DNA of 64,000 bases from Pseudobacteriovorax sp. (GTDB taxonomy: Bacteria; Bdellovibrionota_B; Oligoflexia; Oligoflexales; Oligoflexaceae): the NCBI GenBank assembly GCA_013215145.1, contig JABSRP010000015.1, forward strand, positions 62,001-126,000. The letters are read 5' to 3'. Under the pieces are notes generated by a model. The model was not told where the DNA came from. It searched no databases and was given only the letters and a program-made list of their open reading frames with translations. This document shows positions 26,038 to 35,430 of the stretch, piece after piece (the stretch's first letter is position 1; every line of letters begins with the position of its first letter). The position numbers and the translations under genes were made by a program.

Positions 26038-27003
26038 ATCTAAGTCTAATATTTTGGTCTCGCCCTCTATAGAGATCGTCGTGAGGTTGGCCTCTACGTT
26101 GACCTCGTAGGTTCTCACAGTATCGTCAGCTCTGTTATGAGTGATTGTCAAACTACCCGAGTCTGGTGCACAGCTGGATGGATCAAACGAGAAATTTGCA
26201 TAGGCAAAGGTCAAACTACCTCCATTATTGAAGGTATGGGTGACTTGACCCGAGACAATGGTAATATTTTGAAGACCGGATAGATTTCTGCTCTTGGAGA
26301 TGACTACAGGTTGTTCATCAGATGTTGCCACGTTTACTTCGATACTTCCAGATGTGTCTTGAGTCAAGAATTCGAAATACTTGTTGATAGAGTACTTGTG
26401 ACTTTCGTTGATCGTGATTTCACTTTCCGATTGAGCTGACTTAGTGATGGATACCTGGTGAGTTCCCGTGCGAATCGACAAGGATTGGCTGATCAAACTA
26501 CCATCAGCAATTCTTGTCCTCTTTCTACTATCTTCACCAGAAAAGCTTCGATCGATGGATAAAGTTTCGATGTCATTCCAAGGAATTCTGACTCTAGATG
26601 TTGTTCCGCAAATTATAGTAGACTCTTCAGAGCTGTATGATACGGTGTTTTCCCGTTGAAATTTGTAAGCAACTAGGCGTTTAAAGCGTTCAATAACCCC
26701 TCTTTCAACCTCACCTTCTGAGGAGATACGAAACTCAAGAGTCGCTCCTGCCTCATTGTCTGTACAAGAAGTCGTTGCTTCTGGACCTTGGATTAAGGCA
26801 AAGCTTGAGCTCTGAGAGTTGTTGGTATTGACAATCGCCTGGTTCATATCGTTAATGCCGTCAGCCGATATTGCCGCTAGAGTGTTTGAATCCTCGATGG
26901 GTTGGCCGCTTGGAACTGGCACTGGTGTGGGCTGTTGAGGGTTGCCTACCTCGACTCCACAACTGTTTAATATCAAGAGTAAGACTAGAATTTTATAAAT
27001 CAT
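26020..27003 (-). CDS. Lipoprotein paired with TIGR02147 regulator (paralogue of 27937 gene)
   Basis: 327 residues. The lipobox LNSCG gives Cys15, followed by a Pro-rich linker (PQQPTPVPVPSGQP). The rest is Ser/Thr-rich and likely beta-structured. The end (DPSSCAPDSGSLTITHNR, then LDLDSCSLE) aligns with the end of the lipoprotein at 27937-29004 (SSSSCLVTSGSVTASYY, then FDIEPCEIS), so the two are paralogues sharing a two-cysteine C-terminal layout. Its start overlaps the stop of the TIGR02147 gene (27000-27003), so they are translationally coupled. Function unknown; envelope-located. Confidence 0.75.
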   Translation of the reverse strand: MIYKILVLLLILNSCGVEVGNPQQPTPVPVPSGQPIEDSNTLAAISADGINDMNQAIVNTNNSQSSSFALIQGPEATTSCTDNEAGATLEFRISSEGEVERGVIERFKRLVAYKFQRENTVSYSSEESTIICGTTSRVRIPWNDIETLSIDRSFSGEDSRKRTRIADGSLISQSLSIRTGTHQVSITKSAQSESEITINESHKYSINKYFEFLTQDTSGSIEVNVATSDEQPVVISKSRNLSGLQNITIVSGQVTHTFNNGGSLTFAYANFSFDPSSCAPDSGSLTITHNRADDTVRTYEVNVEANLTTISIEGETKILDLDSCSLE

Positions 27004-27887
27004 TTGGATGACTTTCCTTTTGTCTTTTTAGTCATATGAGTTGACGGAAAAAACTGAATATTCATATGATATACTTCAGCGTCATTTTTAGTCTTGCTTT
27101 CCGTCAAGGCCAGAATTTTTTTACGAAATTGGCTGATTTCGTTTTTTATTGATCCCACCATGGTGCTGGGGATGGCCATACAAACGGAACTGATATCACG
27201 GAGGTTCTCGGAGACTTCAGTGATGGATAATTTCCCCAAATCAATCATATTCTGATGGTAACTAACAACTGCCAAAGAAGCTATCTCATCCCCTGTAGAA
27301 ATATGTGAGGTGGTTTGTTTCCAGTTGTTACCTTCTTCTGTTTTTTCAATAAGATTTAGATTTTCTAATAACTCGAGACTTTTTCTTGCTTGCTCGGGGC
27401 GAATATTTGGTTTTAGAAAGTGACAAATGATTTCAGGATTTTTCTCTACTTGTTCAATGGCGCACATTTCATAAATGACCACGTGATACCATTCCTGAAA
27501 AAAGTCTAATTGTATATTTGCAAATGAAGAGCTTAGTTTCTTTGATTTAATCTTCATGAGCTTTTCGAAAAGGTTATCTCGCGCGGAATTTCCCTTTGCT
27601 GCTTGATAGGCAACAAGCAGTTTGAAGTATCGTTTCTCAGCGGCATCAAGGGGAAGGTTGAAGAGAATTTTTTCGGCTGACTTTTCCGTTAAGGGCCGTT
27701 TTCCCTTAATGATGAGGTGAAGAACATTTGTTCGCGAGAAACCAAAATCATCAGACATTTGCAAATAGCTATATTTACCTGAATTAGATTTTAGATAGCT
27801 ATACATATCACTGAGATAGGTTCGATAATCTAAGTAATTCGTTACTTTATGGGTTCTAGTGAATTGTTCGAGAAGCTCTTTTTTCAT
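27000..27887 (-). CDS. TIGR02147-family protein, predicted transcriptional regulator
   Basis: 295 residues. The opening NYLDYRTYLSDMY, the HTH-like FGFSRTNVLHLIIKGKRPLT at about 48-67 and the C-terminal YHMNIQFFPSTHMTKK are hallmarks of the TIGR02147 family, abundant in Fibrobacter and Bdellovibrionota and presumed DNA-binding. AGGAAG precedes ATG. It lies between two paralogous lipoprotein genes on the same strand, 49 bp after the first and overlapping the second by 4 bases, so it may control their expression. Confidence 0.85.
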   Translation of the reverse strand: MKKELLEQFTRTHKVTNYLDYRTYLSDMYSYLKSNSGKYSYLQMSDDFGFSRTNVLHLIIKGKRPLTEKSAEKILFNLPLDAAEKRYFKLLVAYQAAKGNSARDNLFEKLMKIKSKKLSSSFANIQLDFFQEWYHVVIYEMCAIEQVEKNPEIICHFLKPNIRPEQARKSLELLENLNLIEKTEEGNNWKQTTSHISTGDEIASLAVVSYHQNMIDLGKLSITEVSENLRDISSVCMAIPSTMVGSIKNEISQFRKKILALTESKTKNDAEVYHMNIQFFPSTHMTKKTKGKSSK

Positions 27888-27909
27888 GATGTCTTCCTGG
27901 CTATCGCCT

Positions 27910-27930
27910 AAAAGGCGGCCTAAGCCGCCG
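27910..27930 (-). terminator. Hairpin between lipoprotein and TIGR02147 genes
   Basis: On minus, GGCGGC-TTAG-GCCGCC is followed by TTTT. It could act as a partial terminator that lowers expression of the regulator and second lipoprotein relative to the first. Confidence 0.5.
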
Positions 27931-27936
27931 TAGATA

Positions 27937-29004
27937 CTATGAAAAGTCGCTTATTTCGCAAGGCTCTATATCAAAGTTTAAAATCTCTTCATGGTTTTCA
28001 GCATCCGTGACATCTTTCGCGTCCACCACCCCATCCGTGATATCTATCTGGATCACTTTTAGGGGATCTTCAGAGCCCGATTGGTAGTAACTAGCTGTGA
28101 CCGAGCCAGAAGTAACAAGGCAGCTAGAGCTCGAAAACTCTCTCTTATAGTTACTGAACTCGACGATCAACTGATTTCCAGCGTCCGAAGTACTCGTCAA
28201 TTTACCAGATACGATTTCTTTCGACAAAAGTGCTAAGGTGCTTGAGTCTCTAATGGTAGAAACCACTAGTGGTGCTTCCGCGTCAGACTCGATGGAAAGT
28301 GAGATAGTTTTTTCTTCTTCCATGGACGCAGTTTTAAAGGTTCGCGTTCGTTCTGCCTGAGATTGGATACTCTTGCTTCTAAGGAAAGTTCCATCGTCTA
28401 AATCTTGGTGATCTGTCCATAGAACCGATCGTGTCCCAGATGCTTCAAAACTGACAGTTCTCGATCGCTCCTGACCGTTGTTTTTATTGGTTTGGGACAT
28501 AGACCAGTTGCGACTTCTATCAAATTGAACATCTAGTGAAAGTCCAGCAATATCAGAAGATGTTAGATCGATGTCGGCATGAATTCCGTTTTCATGGCAA
28601 TTGACGGCACCATCTTCGCGAGACCACGTTCTTATTTTTTCGCCGGATCCCTGAAAGGAATAAGTCGATTCAAAAATGATTCCAGAATAAGTTTTTTCTC
28701 CATTTCGTTCTGATGTTATAGTCACCTGAGCATCTTCTTCAATTTCTGAACAGGACTTATCAAAGGAAACAATCCTTTCTTGGGTCAGACTCAGTGAAGC
28801 ACTATTTGCAGTCACATTACTATCGCTCAGAGAGGTTAGTGCATCAGAGAGGTTCATATAGATACTCTCATGAATGGTATCATCTCCCACAGCTGTTAAC
28901 TCTTGAGAGGCGACGTTCTCGTCTTTAGAGTCATCTTCTTTTCCGCATCCGATCAAGACCGACTGTAGTAAAAGTCCTGTAGCCACTAAGTGTAAAGTTT
29001 TCAT
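27937..29004 (-). CDS. Lipoprotein, first gene of the TIGR02147 module
   Basis: 355 residues. Lipobox LIGCG (Cys20), then an acidic linker. The mature part is Ser/Thr-rich and probably beta-structured, with Cys pairs in DKSCSEIEE, AVNCHENG and the C-terminal SSSSCLV and IEPCEIS. Paralogous to the lipoprotein at 26020-27003. It is the first gene of the three-gene unit and is followed by a hairpin. The promoter should lie in the very AT-rich DNA upstream (29040-29150). Function unknown. Confidence 0.75.
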   Translation of the reverse strand: MKTLHLVATGLLLQSVLIGCGKEDDSKDENVASQELTAVGDDTIHESIYMNLSDALTSLSDSNVTANSASLSLTQERIVSFDKSCSEIEEDAQVTITSERNGEKTYSGIIFESTYSFQGSGEKIRTWSREDGAVNCHENGIHADIDLTSSDIAGLSLDVQFDRSRNWSMSQTNKNNGQERSRTVSFEASGTRSVLWTDHQDLDDGTFLRSKSIQSQAERTRTFKTASMEEEKTISLSIESDAEAPLVVSTIRDSSTLALLSKEIVSGKLTSTSDAGNQLIVEFSNYKREFSSSSCLVTSGSVTASYYQSGSEDPLKVIQIDITDGVVDAKDVTDAENHEEILNFDIEPCEISDFS

Positions 29005-29307
29005 TTTTTAGGTCCTAAATAAAAGGGTTAATTTGCTCACATTTACTCTTATCGGGGATAATATTTTGCAAATAAAAAAAAATTTTAAATTTCTAAAATT
29101 AAAGAATAAAAATAAGAAATATTCTGATTTATATTTAAAATTTTGCATATGAAATACAGGAGTGTGTCTAGATTTTTGACAACAGACCTGCTGACTGCAC
29201 GCCTTGATTTGCGCTAACCCTTTAATACAAAAATAATAATTTTTGGGCATCTTCTTGCAGATCTCGAAGCAGAGAAAGCGTTTGCTGCCTTTATTGTGGA
29301 GTTACTT
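29005..29307. other. AT-rich divergent intergenic region
   Basis: About 300 bp between the lipoprotein and the OmpA-like gene. The section 29060-29150 is almost only A and T. An 80-codon frame on minus (29250-29008) is Phe/Lys-rich, has no SD and reads like translated AT-rich DNA, so it is not called. Promoters for both genes probably lie here. Confidence 0.5.
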
Positions 29308-30645
29308 ATGCGGAAGTTGTTAATTTTATTTATTCTATCCCTACCGGGTGTCGTGTCTGCGAACATCATTGGGTCAGACCTTCAGAATTTTAATCCTGGT
29401 GCCAGCATTCTGGACTACGTTACCGTTCATTCGTCAAAGACACTCAAGCCTGGACAATTTAGTCTAGGGTTAACAGTGAACCGAGCGACCAATACGCTAC
29501 CCTATTTTGATTCAGAGGGAAGTGAGAATATTGAGACGAGTCGTCGATACCTGAATTCTATCACCTCAGCTGATGCTAATATTGCTGTGGGAGTTTTGGA
29601 AAACCTACATTTGACTCTAGCGGTTCCTTATCTTCTTGATCAGGAAGTTAGACGTAGCACTGATTTTTATGGAAGTTTTGAAGAGCTCGGTAATACTGAG
29701 TTAAGAGGTGGTTTTAAATGGGCCTTCTTACCCTTAGATTACTTCGGAATGGCCCTTGTAGGTACGGTTAATTACAATCGAGTCAAGGACAACCCTTACT
29801 CTGGTAACGAAGAGTGGCCAGCATTTAGTGCAGAGCTTGTTGGAGAGCTTGATTTCGGCATCATTTCTACCGCTGTTAATGTAGGTCATAGATGGCGTAA
29901 ATCAGGTATTTCTGAAGCCTTTGACGAAGAGAACCAACCTATTGAACCGTTTGCTGATCAATGGATATTCTCAGTTGGTGCTGATTTACATATTCCTGCA
30001 ACCGATTGGCATATTCTAGCTGAGAGCTATGGTAGCTATACCGAAGATGATATTAGTAGCCTATCTCCGCGAAACTCGTCTGTCCTTGAGGGTGTGGGAG
30101 CTGTTAGGTATCAGCCTTGGGAGAACTTTTTCGCACAGGTCGGTTTTGGTCGCGAGATGAAACATGCTGTATCATCTGCCGATGATCGCTACTTTCTAGG
30201 AGTCTATTGGTCTTTCGGGCCATTTAAACGGGCAAAACAAGTCGCCCCGGCCCCTGTCATCGAACAAACGCCTGTAGCCCCAGCACCTAAGGTAGCTATC
30301 ATTGATCTCGAAGATATTCTGTTTGAGTTTAATTCTGATGTGGTTCGTAGCGATGTGGAAGAGAGCAAATTAATTGCCCTCCGCGAGGCTTTGAGTAACA
30401 AAGGTACCGTGCAAAAAATCGTCATCGAAGGTCATGCCTGTGCCATTGGAACTGAGACCTATAATTTAGACTTGAGTGAGCGAAGAGCGGACTCTTTGGT
30501 TGAGTGGGTCGTGCAGAAGTTTGAGTTTCCACGGGAAAAAGTGATCCCTGTTGGATTTGGCGAGCAAGTGCCACACGAAAGTAACATCAGCGATGAAAAT
30601 CGCCGAAGAAATCGTCGCGTGAGATTTGCGATAACTTATAACTAA
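29308..30645 (+). CDS. OmpA-family outer-membrane protein
   Basis: 445 residues from ATG 29308 (GGAG six bases upstream; a GTG at 29296 is less likely). Signal peptide MRKLLILFILSLPGVVSA. Residues about 30-305 look like a beta-barrel (alternating pattern, many Tyr/Trp/Gly), then an Ala/Pro linker (KQVAPAPVIEQTPVAPAPK), then a C-terminal OmpA domain with NLDLSERRADSL and RRNRRVRF, which binds peptidoglycan. The usual GHTD/GHCD motif reads GHACAIG here, with the Asp absent. It should tie the outer membrane to the cell wall. Confidence 0.88.
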   Translation: MRKLLILFILSLPGVVSANIIGSDLQNFNPGASILDYVTVHSSKTLKPGQFSLGLTVNRATNTLPYFDSEGSENIETSRRYLNSITSADANIAVGVLENLHLTLAVPYLLDQEVRRSTDFYGSFEELGNTELRGGFKWAFLPLDYFGMALVGTVNYNRVKDNPYSGNEEWPAFSAELVGELDFGIISTAVNVGHRWRKSGISEAFDEENQPIEPFADQWIFSVGADLHIPATDWHILAESYGSYTEDDISSLSPRNSSVLEGVGAVRYQPWENFFAQVGFGREMKHAVSSADDRYFLGVYWSFGPFKRAKQVAPAPVIEQTPVAPAPKVAIIDLEDILFEFNSDVVRSDVEESKLIALREALSNKGTVQKIVIEGHACAIGTETYNLDLSERRADSLVEWVVQKFEFPREKVIPVGFGEQVPHESNISDENRRRNRRVRFAITYN

Positions 30646-30716
30646 ATAATCTTATATCTAACAATTTGTTTAGAAACTGAGATTCCGGCTACCGAAGTTG
30701 TAGCCCGAATTTTAAT

Positions 30717-32300
30717 TTATCGTCCTTCGTTGGCTCGTCTGCCATCTCGCCGATTTGTAGACCTAGACGAAGATTTTTCTCCTTGGTAGGATCCTTGACC
30801 TGAAGAGCGATGGTTGGAGTATCGTCTGGAGCCACCACCGTTTCCACCGTGTCCTCCATAGCGATTTCCACCATAGCCGCCGCCTCTTCGATATCCTGAT
30901 CCACCACCGCCTCTTCGGTAGTCACCGCCGCCCCTACGCCGGTCAAATGTCGGGACCTTTATGGGGCGATACTCTGTCTCGTTGAGGCTAGAGCCAAACG
31001 ATATCTGTAGCAAAGCAGCGATAGCCTCGTTAGGTGGTACATCTTCGAGGATATTCTTCGACAGGCTGAAGTAGTGTTGGTAGGCTTTTTCCTCATCTGA
31101 TCCATTGATAGAATCTAGGGCGTTTGCCAGCCGACCAAATATTTTTTGTTTTTGCGCTTTAATAATCGCAGGGACTGTTGGAGGAGCTTCCTTTTGTATC
31201 TTTCCTTTGGCAACATCCTGCACACTTCGTAGTCGCCTTCTTTCTCCGGGCGAGACCAAGCTGATAGCGATGCCCTTCTCTCCAGCACGTCCTGTTCTTC
31301 CGATACGGTGGACGTAGGATTCAGGGTGATTGGGTAACGTGTAGTTGACTACGTGAGTCAGAGCCTTCACGTCAACCCCCCGAGCCGCTACATCAGTGGC
31401 GACCAAAACCTGAAGCTTTTTGGTCTTAAATCTATGAACGATTTTTTCTCTCTGATTTTGGCTGATATCACCGTGTAAGGCATCACTACTGAATCCAGAT
31501 CGAATCAACTGGTGATTGACATCATCAGTTTCGGCTTTTGTATGGCAAAAGACTATTCCGTAGAATTCTGGATTAGCTTTGATGACGCGCTGTAAGACTT
31601 CAAATTTATCAGATTCGTAAACTTCATAATAAACTTGCTCTGTAAGAGCCGTGGTCAGCTCCTTTGGACGTAAGTTTATCTCAAGTTTTTCTTTCATGTA
31701 ACGATCAACGATACGATTTAACTGTGGTGGCATGGTTGCAGAAAATAGTAACATACGCCGAGACTCCGGAGCGAATGTTAGAATCTTTTCGATATCATCG
31801 ATAAAGCCCATATTGAGCATATCGTCAGCTTCGTCTAACACAAGGTGAGTGAGACCATTGAGTTTAAGTGCTTTGCGATCGAGCAAGTCAATAACTCGTC
31901 CAGGCGTCCCTACAACAACTTGAGCCCCCTGCTTAAGAGCGCGTAATTGGTTCTCGTAGGAGGATCCGCCGTAAATAGAGGTGATTTTGAGGCGACGTTC
32001 AGGTCCTTTGAGTCTGTGAAATTCTTCTGTGATCTGTTTAGCTAGCTCACGAGTTGGAGCCAAAATCAGAGCCTGAACACCTCTATTGGAAGGGTCGAGG
32101 CCTTCGATTATCGGCAGTGCGAAGCTGGCGGTTTTTCCCGTTCCTGTCTGGGCTAATCCGAGGATATCTCTTGTGCCTCCGAGGAGCTCTGGAATACTGT
32201 TTGCTTGGATTGGGGTAGGGGTGGTGAAGCCAATTTTGGCAAGATTAGACACAATATCCTGACTAAGGCCAAGATCGGCGAAACTAAGATTTTCTGACAT
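30717..32300 (-). CDS. DEAD-box RNA helicase with RGG-rich tail
   Basis: 527 residues from ATG 32300 (MSENLSFADLGLS); an upstream in-frame ATG at 32363 lacks homologous sequence. The helicase motifs appear in order: FTTPTPIQ (Q motif), AQTGTGKT, PTRELA, TPGRVID, DEAD, SAT, ARGVDVK and HRIGRTGRAG. The last 75 residues are Arg/Gly/Tyr-rich repeats (RRGGGDYRRGGGG), a non-specific RNA-binding tail. Likely role: unwinding RNA in ribosome assembly or mRNA decay, as for DeaD/CshA/RhlE. It has a long leader (32301-32480) with a hairpin, so cold-type control is possible. Confidence 0.95.
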   Translation of the reverse strand: MSENLSFADLGLSQDIVSNLAKIGFTTPTPIQANSIPELLGGTRDILGLAQTGTGKTASFALPIIEGLDPSNRGVQALILAPTRELAKQITEEFHRLKGPERRLKITSIYGGSSYENQLRALKQGAQVVVGTPGRVIDLLDRKALKLNGLTHLVLDEADDMLNMGFIDDIEKILTFAPESRRMLLFSATMPPQLNRIVDRYMKEKLEINLRPKELTTALTEQVYYEVYESDKFEVLQRVIKANPEFYGIVFCHTKAETDDVNHQLIRSGFSSDALHGDISQNQREKIVHRFKTKKLQVLVATDVAARGVDVKALTHVVNYTLPNHPESYVHRIGRTGRAGEKGIAISLVSPGERRRLRSVQDVAKGKIQKEAPPTVPAIIKAQKQKIFGRLANALDSINGSDEEKAYQHYFSLSKNILEDVPPNEAIAALLQISFGSSLNETEYRPIKVPTFDRRRGGGDYRRGGGGSGYRRGGGYGGNRYGGHGGNGGGSRRYSNHRSSGQGSYQGEKSSSRSTNRRDGRRANEGR

Positions 32301-32380
32301 ACAGGTCTTTCTTTGTTGGGCAGTTAGCCCTCGCATCGAAAGCCTACTGCATGAATGATTCAAAGGCGGATGCCCTTGCT

Positions 32381-32404
32381 GACGCGATTAACTGCGTCTT
32401 TTTT
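32381..32404 (+). terminator. Terminator-like hairpin in helicase leader (plus orientation)
   Basis: GACGC-GATTAACT-GCGTC followed by TTTTTT on plus. No plus-strand gene ends here, so it may instead be a leader hairpin of the minus-strand helicase mRNA or end an antisense RNA. Confidence 0.3.
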
Positions 32405-32483
32405 GTGTGGGTGATGTTTAACCCTTTTCCTCAGTGCTTACAAGGATAATTACCTTTCTCTGGAAAAAAAACGTAAAAATATT

Positions 32484-32990
32484 CTATATAACGGCCAAAA
32501 TCTCACATTCTTGATAACTTGAATTTACTAGAGTTACGAAATCTCCTTCAAAGTTGTCCATTAAAGCTTCCCCTAAGGGAGACAGGGGTGACACGACGCT
32601 GACCTTAGTGTTTTGCCAAACGACCTGAATTCCTGCGCACCATGGGCTAAGGAAAATATGCTGGATAGTTTTCTTTGTCTTGGCCAAGTGAATATAGGCA
32701 CCCGCAGCGATAGGCTTGTCTGGACCAAAATCAGGCAATCTCATGCTGCGAAGTTTGCTAGCATCTTCCTCAAGTAACCTCAGTCTTTCGGCTTGGGAGC
32801 CTGCTAGATAGGAAAGCTCTAACCCGTGAGTGTCATATTTGCTCTTCGCGACAGCGTCTTCATGTGTCGCTCCATCATGAGCCGCTGCTGCAGATTCTGC
32901 TAGAATTCTACGAGATTTTTCAACCTCTGCTAATATAATATCAACTAATTCGCGTTTCTCGTTCGCTGTTTTTTGACTTAGGTCTGTCAT
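32484..32990 (-). CDS. GreA/GreB-like transcription factor
   Basis: 168 residues. The N-terminal half is a helical hairpin with KYDTHGLELSYLAGSQAERL, the pattern of GreA-like coiled-coil proteins. The C-terminal half has PLSPLGEALMDNFEGDFVTL, like the FKBP-type domain of Gre factors that docks near the RNA polymerase secondary channel. The tip lacks the exact acidic pair spacing of GreA as far as can be seen, so cleavage activity is uncertain. It stands alone between the helicase and mrcB. Confidence 0.7.
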   Translation of the reverse strand: MTDLSQKTANEKRELVDIILAEVEKSRRILAESAAAAHDGATHEDAVAKSKYDTHGLELSYLAGSQAERLRLLEEDASKLRSMRLPDFGPDKPIAAGAYIHLAKTKKTIQHIFLSPWCAGIQVVWQNTKVSVVSPLSPLGEALMDNFEGDFVTLVNSSYQECEILAVI

Positions 32991-33176
32991 TGCTATAAGT
33001 TCCCGCTATGAATGTCCTTTAAGGGGGCAGTCGTGCGTTATCCCCTATGCTTTGCTTTTTTGGCGTATTTCGGGAATCAGACAGCCACCTGACGCAAATC
33101 ACTATATCAGGATTGGTGTATTTAAGACAAAATACCTGACAATTTTATCGAGAACATTAAGGGTGACCTGATCTAG

Positions 33177-35429
33177 ATGAAAAAGAAAACAAAAATCTTA
33201 CTGGCAATGGTGGTGTCTGTCTCTCTCATGTTAGCAGCTGGTTTTGCTTGGATAAGTTGGAATGTAGTGGAGGCATTTGAAGGTAAAAAGTGGCGGATTC
33301 CGTCTCTTGTTTATGGCAGATCGTTGGAGCTATATTCGGGAAAAAGTCTGAGTGGTAAGCTTTTACGACAGGAATTGCAAGCCACAGGTTACAAGAAAGT
33401 TCGGGTCCCAAAATCTCCCGGTGAGTATGCGCAGACTGCCAATAAGTTCGTCATATATAAGCGAAGCTTTCGCTTTTGGGATACAACTGATGATGCAAGT
33501 AAAATTTCTCTGACTCTGGCGGATGGAAGTATTGATCGTCTCATAAGCCAAGGCCGTCCCGCTGATCTCGTCAGGCTCGAACCAGTTCTTCTTGGTGGCA
33601 TCTATCCTCATGACTTTGAAGACAGAAAGTTGATAAAGCTGGAGGATGTCCCACAAAATCTGATTGATGCATTGCTAGCAACCGAAGATCAAGGATTCTA
33701 TAGTCATTGGGGGGTCTCTCCTACGGCAATTGCAAGAGCTATATACCTCAATCTAAAGGCTCAGAGATATGCGCAGGGTGCCTCCACAATAACTCAACAG
33801 TTAGTTAAGAATTTCTTTTTAACGCCCGAGCGAAGTTTGAAGCGAAAAATGTTAGAAGCCTCCTATGCCATCGCAGTAGAGGCTTTTTACAGCAAAGACG
33901 AAATTCTAGAAACCTATCTCAATGAGGTTTATTTAGGGCAAAGTGGTTCTCGAGCTATTCATGGATTTGGCTTAGGAGCTGAGTTTTATTTCGGTAAATC
34001 TCTGGAGTCTTTGAGTTTGCAGGAATCAGCACTTTTAGTAGCGATTGTGAATGGACCTTCTATATTCAACCCGCGTCGTTTTCCAACTAGAGCATTGAAG
34101 CGAAGAAACTTGGTGCTAAATCTAATGCTAGACGTTGAAAAAATCGATAAGGAATCTCATAGCAAAGCCATAAAAACCAAGTTGGGAGTTACCTCGACTC
34201 CGAGAGCGCAAACGCTAAAGTATCCCGCTTACCTTGATTTAGTGAAACGACATCTTGCCCGCGATTATGCAAATGAAGATTTGCAGCAGGAAGGGCTACA
34301 AATATTTACTGCTTTCGATATTAATATTCAACGACAGGGTGAGAAAAGCATCATTAAGCGAAAAAAAGCTTGGGGAAGAACTGGTAAGCAACTCGAGGCT
34401 GCCGCCGTAGTCGCCAGTCTTGGTGGAGATATCGAAGCTGTTATAGGTGGCAGCACACCGGGACTTCCTGGATTTAATAGAGCTTTGGACTCAAAACGAC
34501 CCATTGGATCTCTGGTAAAACCTGCCATTGCTTTAGCGGCCTTTCGGGCTGGCGCTGGGTATCATCTAACTTCCTCTTTGAGCGACGAAAAAATCACGGT
34601 CACTCTTGATGACGGAAAAACTTGGAGTCCGAAAAACTATGACCTTGAAAGCCATGGTGATGTTCCTCTATACCTGGCCCTGGCACATTCTTATAATCAG
34701 GCATTTGTGCGATTAGGAATGGATATCGGGACAGAATCCGTAGCACAAACGCTATTTGACCTGGGTATAGACGACGATATTCCTACGAACCCTGCGATGC
34801 TTCTTGGCTCCTTTGGGTTGTCCCCGTTATCGGTCCTACAGATGTTTCAAACACTGGCTTCACAGGGCTTCATGGTGAAGCCTCGAACAGTGAGATATGT
34901 TACGAATCGGGATGGTGAGATTCAGAAAAGCTATCAAATTCAACTACAGGAATCGATTTCTAAAGAGTATTTACATCTCATTCAATATGCCTTGCAGGTT
35001 GTGATGTATGAGGGGACGGGACGCGGTGCCTATGCCTATCTACCTAGAGATTTCTCTGCGGCCGGTAAGACCGGCACCTCGAACAATAAACGAGATAGCT
35101 GGTTTGCTGGATTTACGGGAGACAAGGTCGCTGTCGTTTGGATGGGACGCGACGATAATAAGCCAACGCCCTTGACGGGTAGTTCAGGCGCGCTGCCTGT
35201 CTGGTCTGAAATTATGAAAACGGCCTCTTTGGAACCGATGGATTATCGTCAGCTCGATGGAATCGAATACTTATGGGTTGATGAAACAACTGGAGAGCGA
35301 AGTTTTGAATTCTGTCAGGAGGTTCGTCAAATGCCTTTCCATCCTAGTAGTATTCCTGAAGCTGTCGCTCCCTGTATCAAATCTACAAAGCCAATAGTAG
35401 ATTGGTTTAAAAGTCTTTTTGGAGGTTAG
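33177..35429 (+). CDS. mrcB: Class A penicillin-binding protein 1B
   Basis: 750 residues. An N-terminal membrane anchor (residues 7-29), a UB2H-like region (IPSLVYGR near 41), a GT51 glycosyltransferase domain with catalytic Glu170 in LLATEDQGFYSH and the QGASTITQQLVKN segment, then a transpeptidase domain with SLVK (Ser445-Lys448), SYN (505-507) and KTGTS (631-635). It polymerises and cross-links peptidoglycan in the periplasm. The UB2H-like region is where E. coli PBP1b meets its activator LpoB. The gene is directly followed, with an overlapping ribosome-binding site, by a TPR lipoprotein that could be its activator. Confidence 0.93.
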   Translation: MKKKTKILLAMVVSVSLMLAAGFAWISWNVVEAFEGKKWRIPSLVYGRSLELYSGKSLSGKLLRQELQATGYKKVRVPKSPGEYAQTANKFVIYKRSFRFWDTTDDASKISLTLADGSIDRLISQGRPADLVRLEPVLLGGIYPHDFEDRKLIKLEDVPQNLIDALLATEDQGFYSHWGVSPTAIARAIYLNLKAQRYAQGASTITQQLVKNFFLTPERSLKRKMLEASYAIAVEAFYSKDEILETYLNEVYLGQSGSRAIHGFGLGAEFYFGKSLESLSLQESALLVAIVNGPSIFNPRRFPTRALKRRNLVLNLMLDVEKIDKESHSKAIKTKLGVTSTPRAQTLKYPAYLDLVKRHLARDYANEDLQQEGLQIFTAFDINIQRQGEKSIIKRKKAWGRTGKQLEAAAVVASLGGDIEAVIGGSTPGLPGFNRALDSKRPIGSLVKPAIALAAFRAGAGYHLTSSLSDEKITVTLDDGKTWSPKNYDLESHGDVPLYLALAHSYNQAFVRLGMDIGTESVAQTLFDLGIDDDIPTNPAMLLGSFGLSPLSVLQMFQTLASQGFMVKPRTVRYVTNRDGEIQKSYQIQLQESISKEYLHLIQYALQVVMYEGTGRGAYAYLPRDFSAAGKTGTSNNKRDSWFAGFTGDKVAVVWMGRDDNKPTPLTGSSGALPVWSEIMKTASLEPMDYRQLDGIEYLWVDETTGERSFEFCQEVRQMPFHPSSIPEAVAPCIKSTKPIVDWFKSLFGG

Positions 35430-35430
35430 A

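Noticed and set aside
29008-29250. 80-codon frame on minus upstream of the lipoprotein
   Set aside because: No ribosome-binding site; Phe/Lys/Ile-rich translation of very AT-rich DNA.
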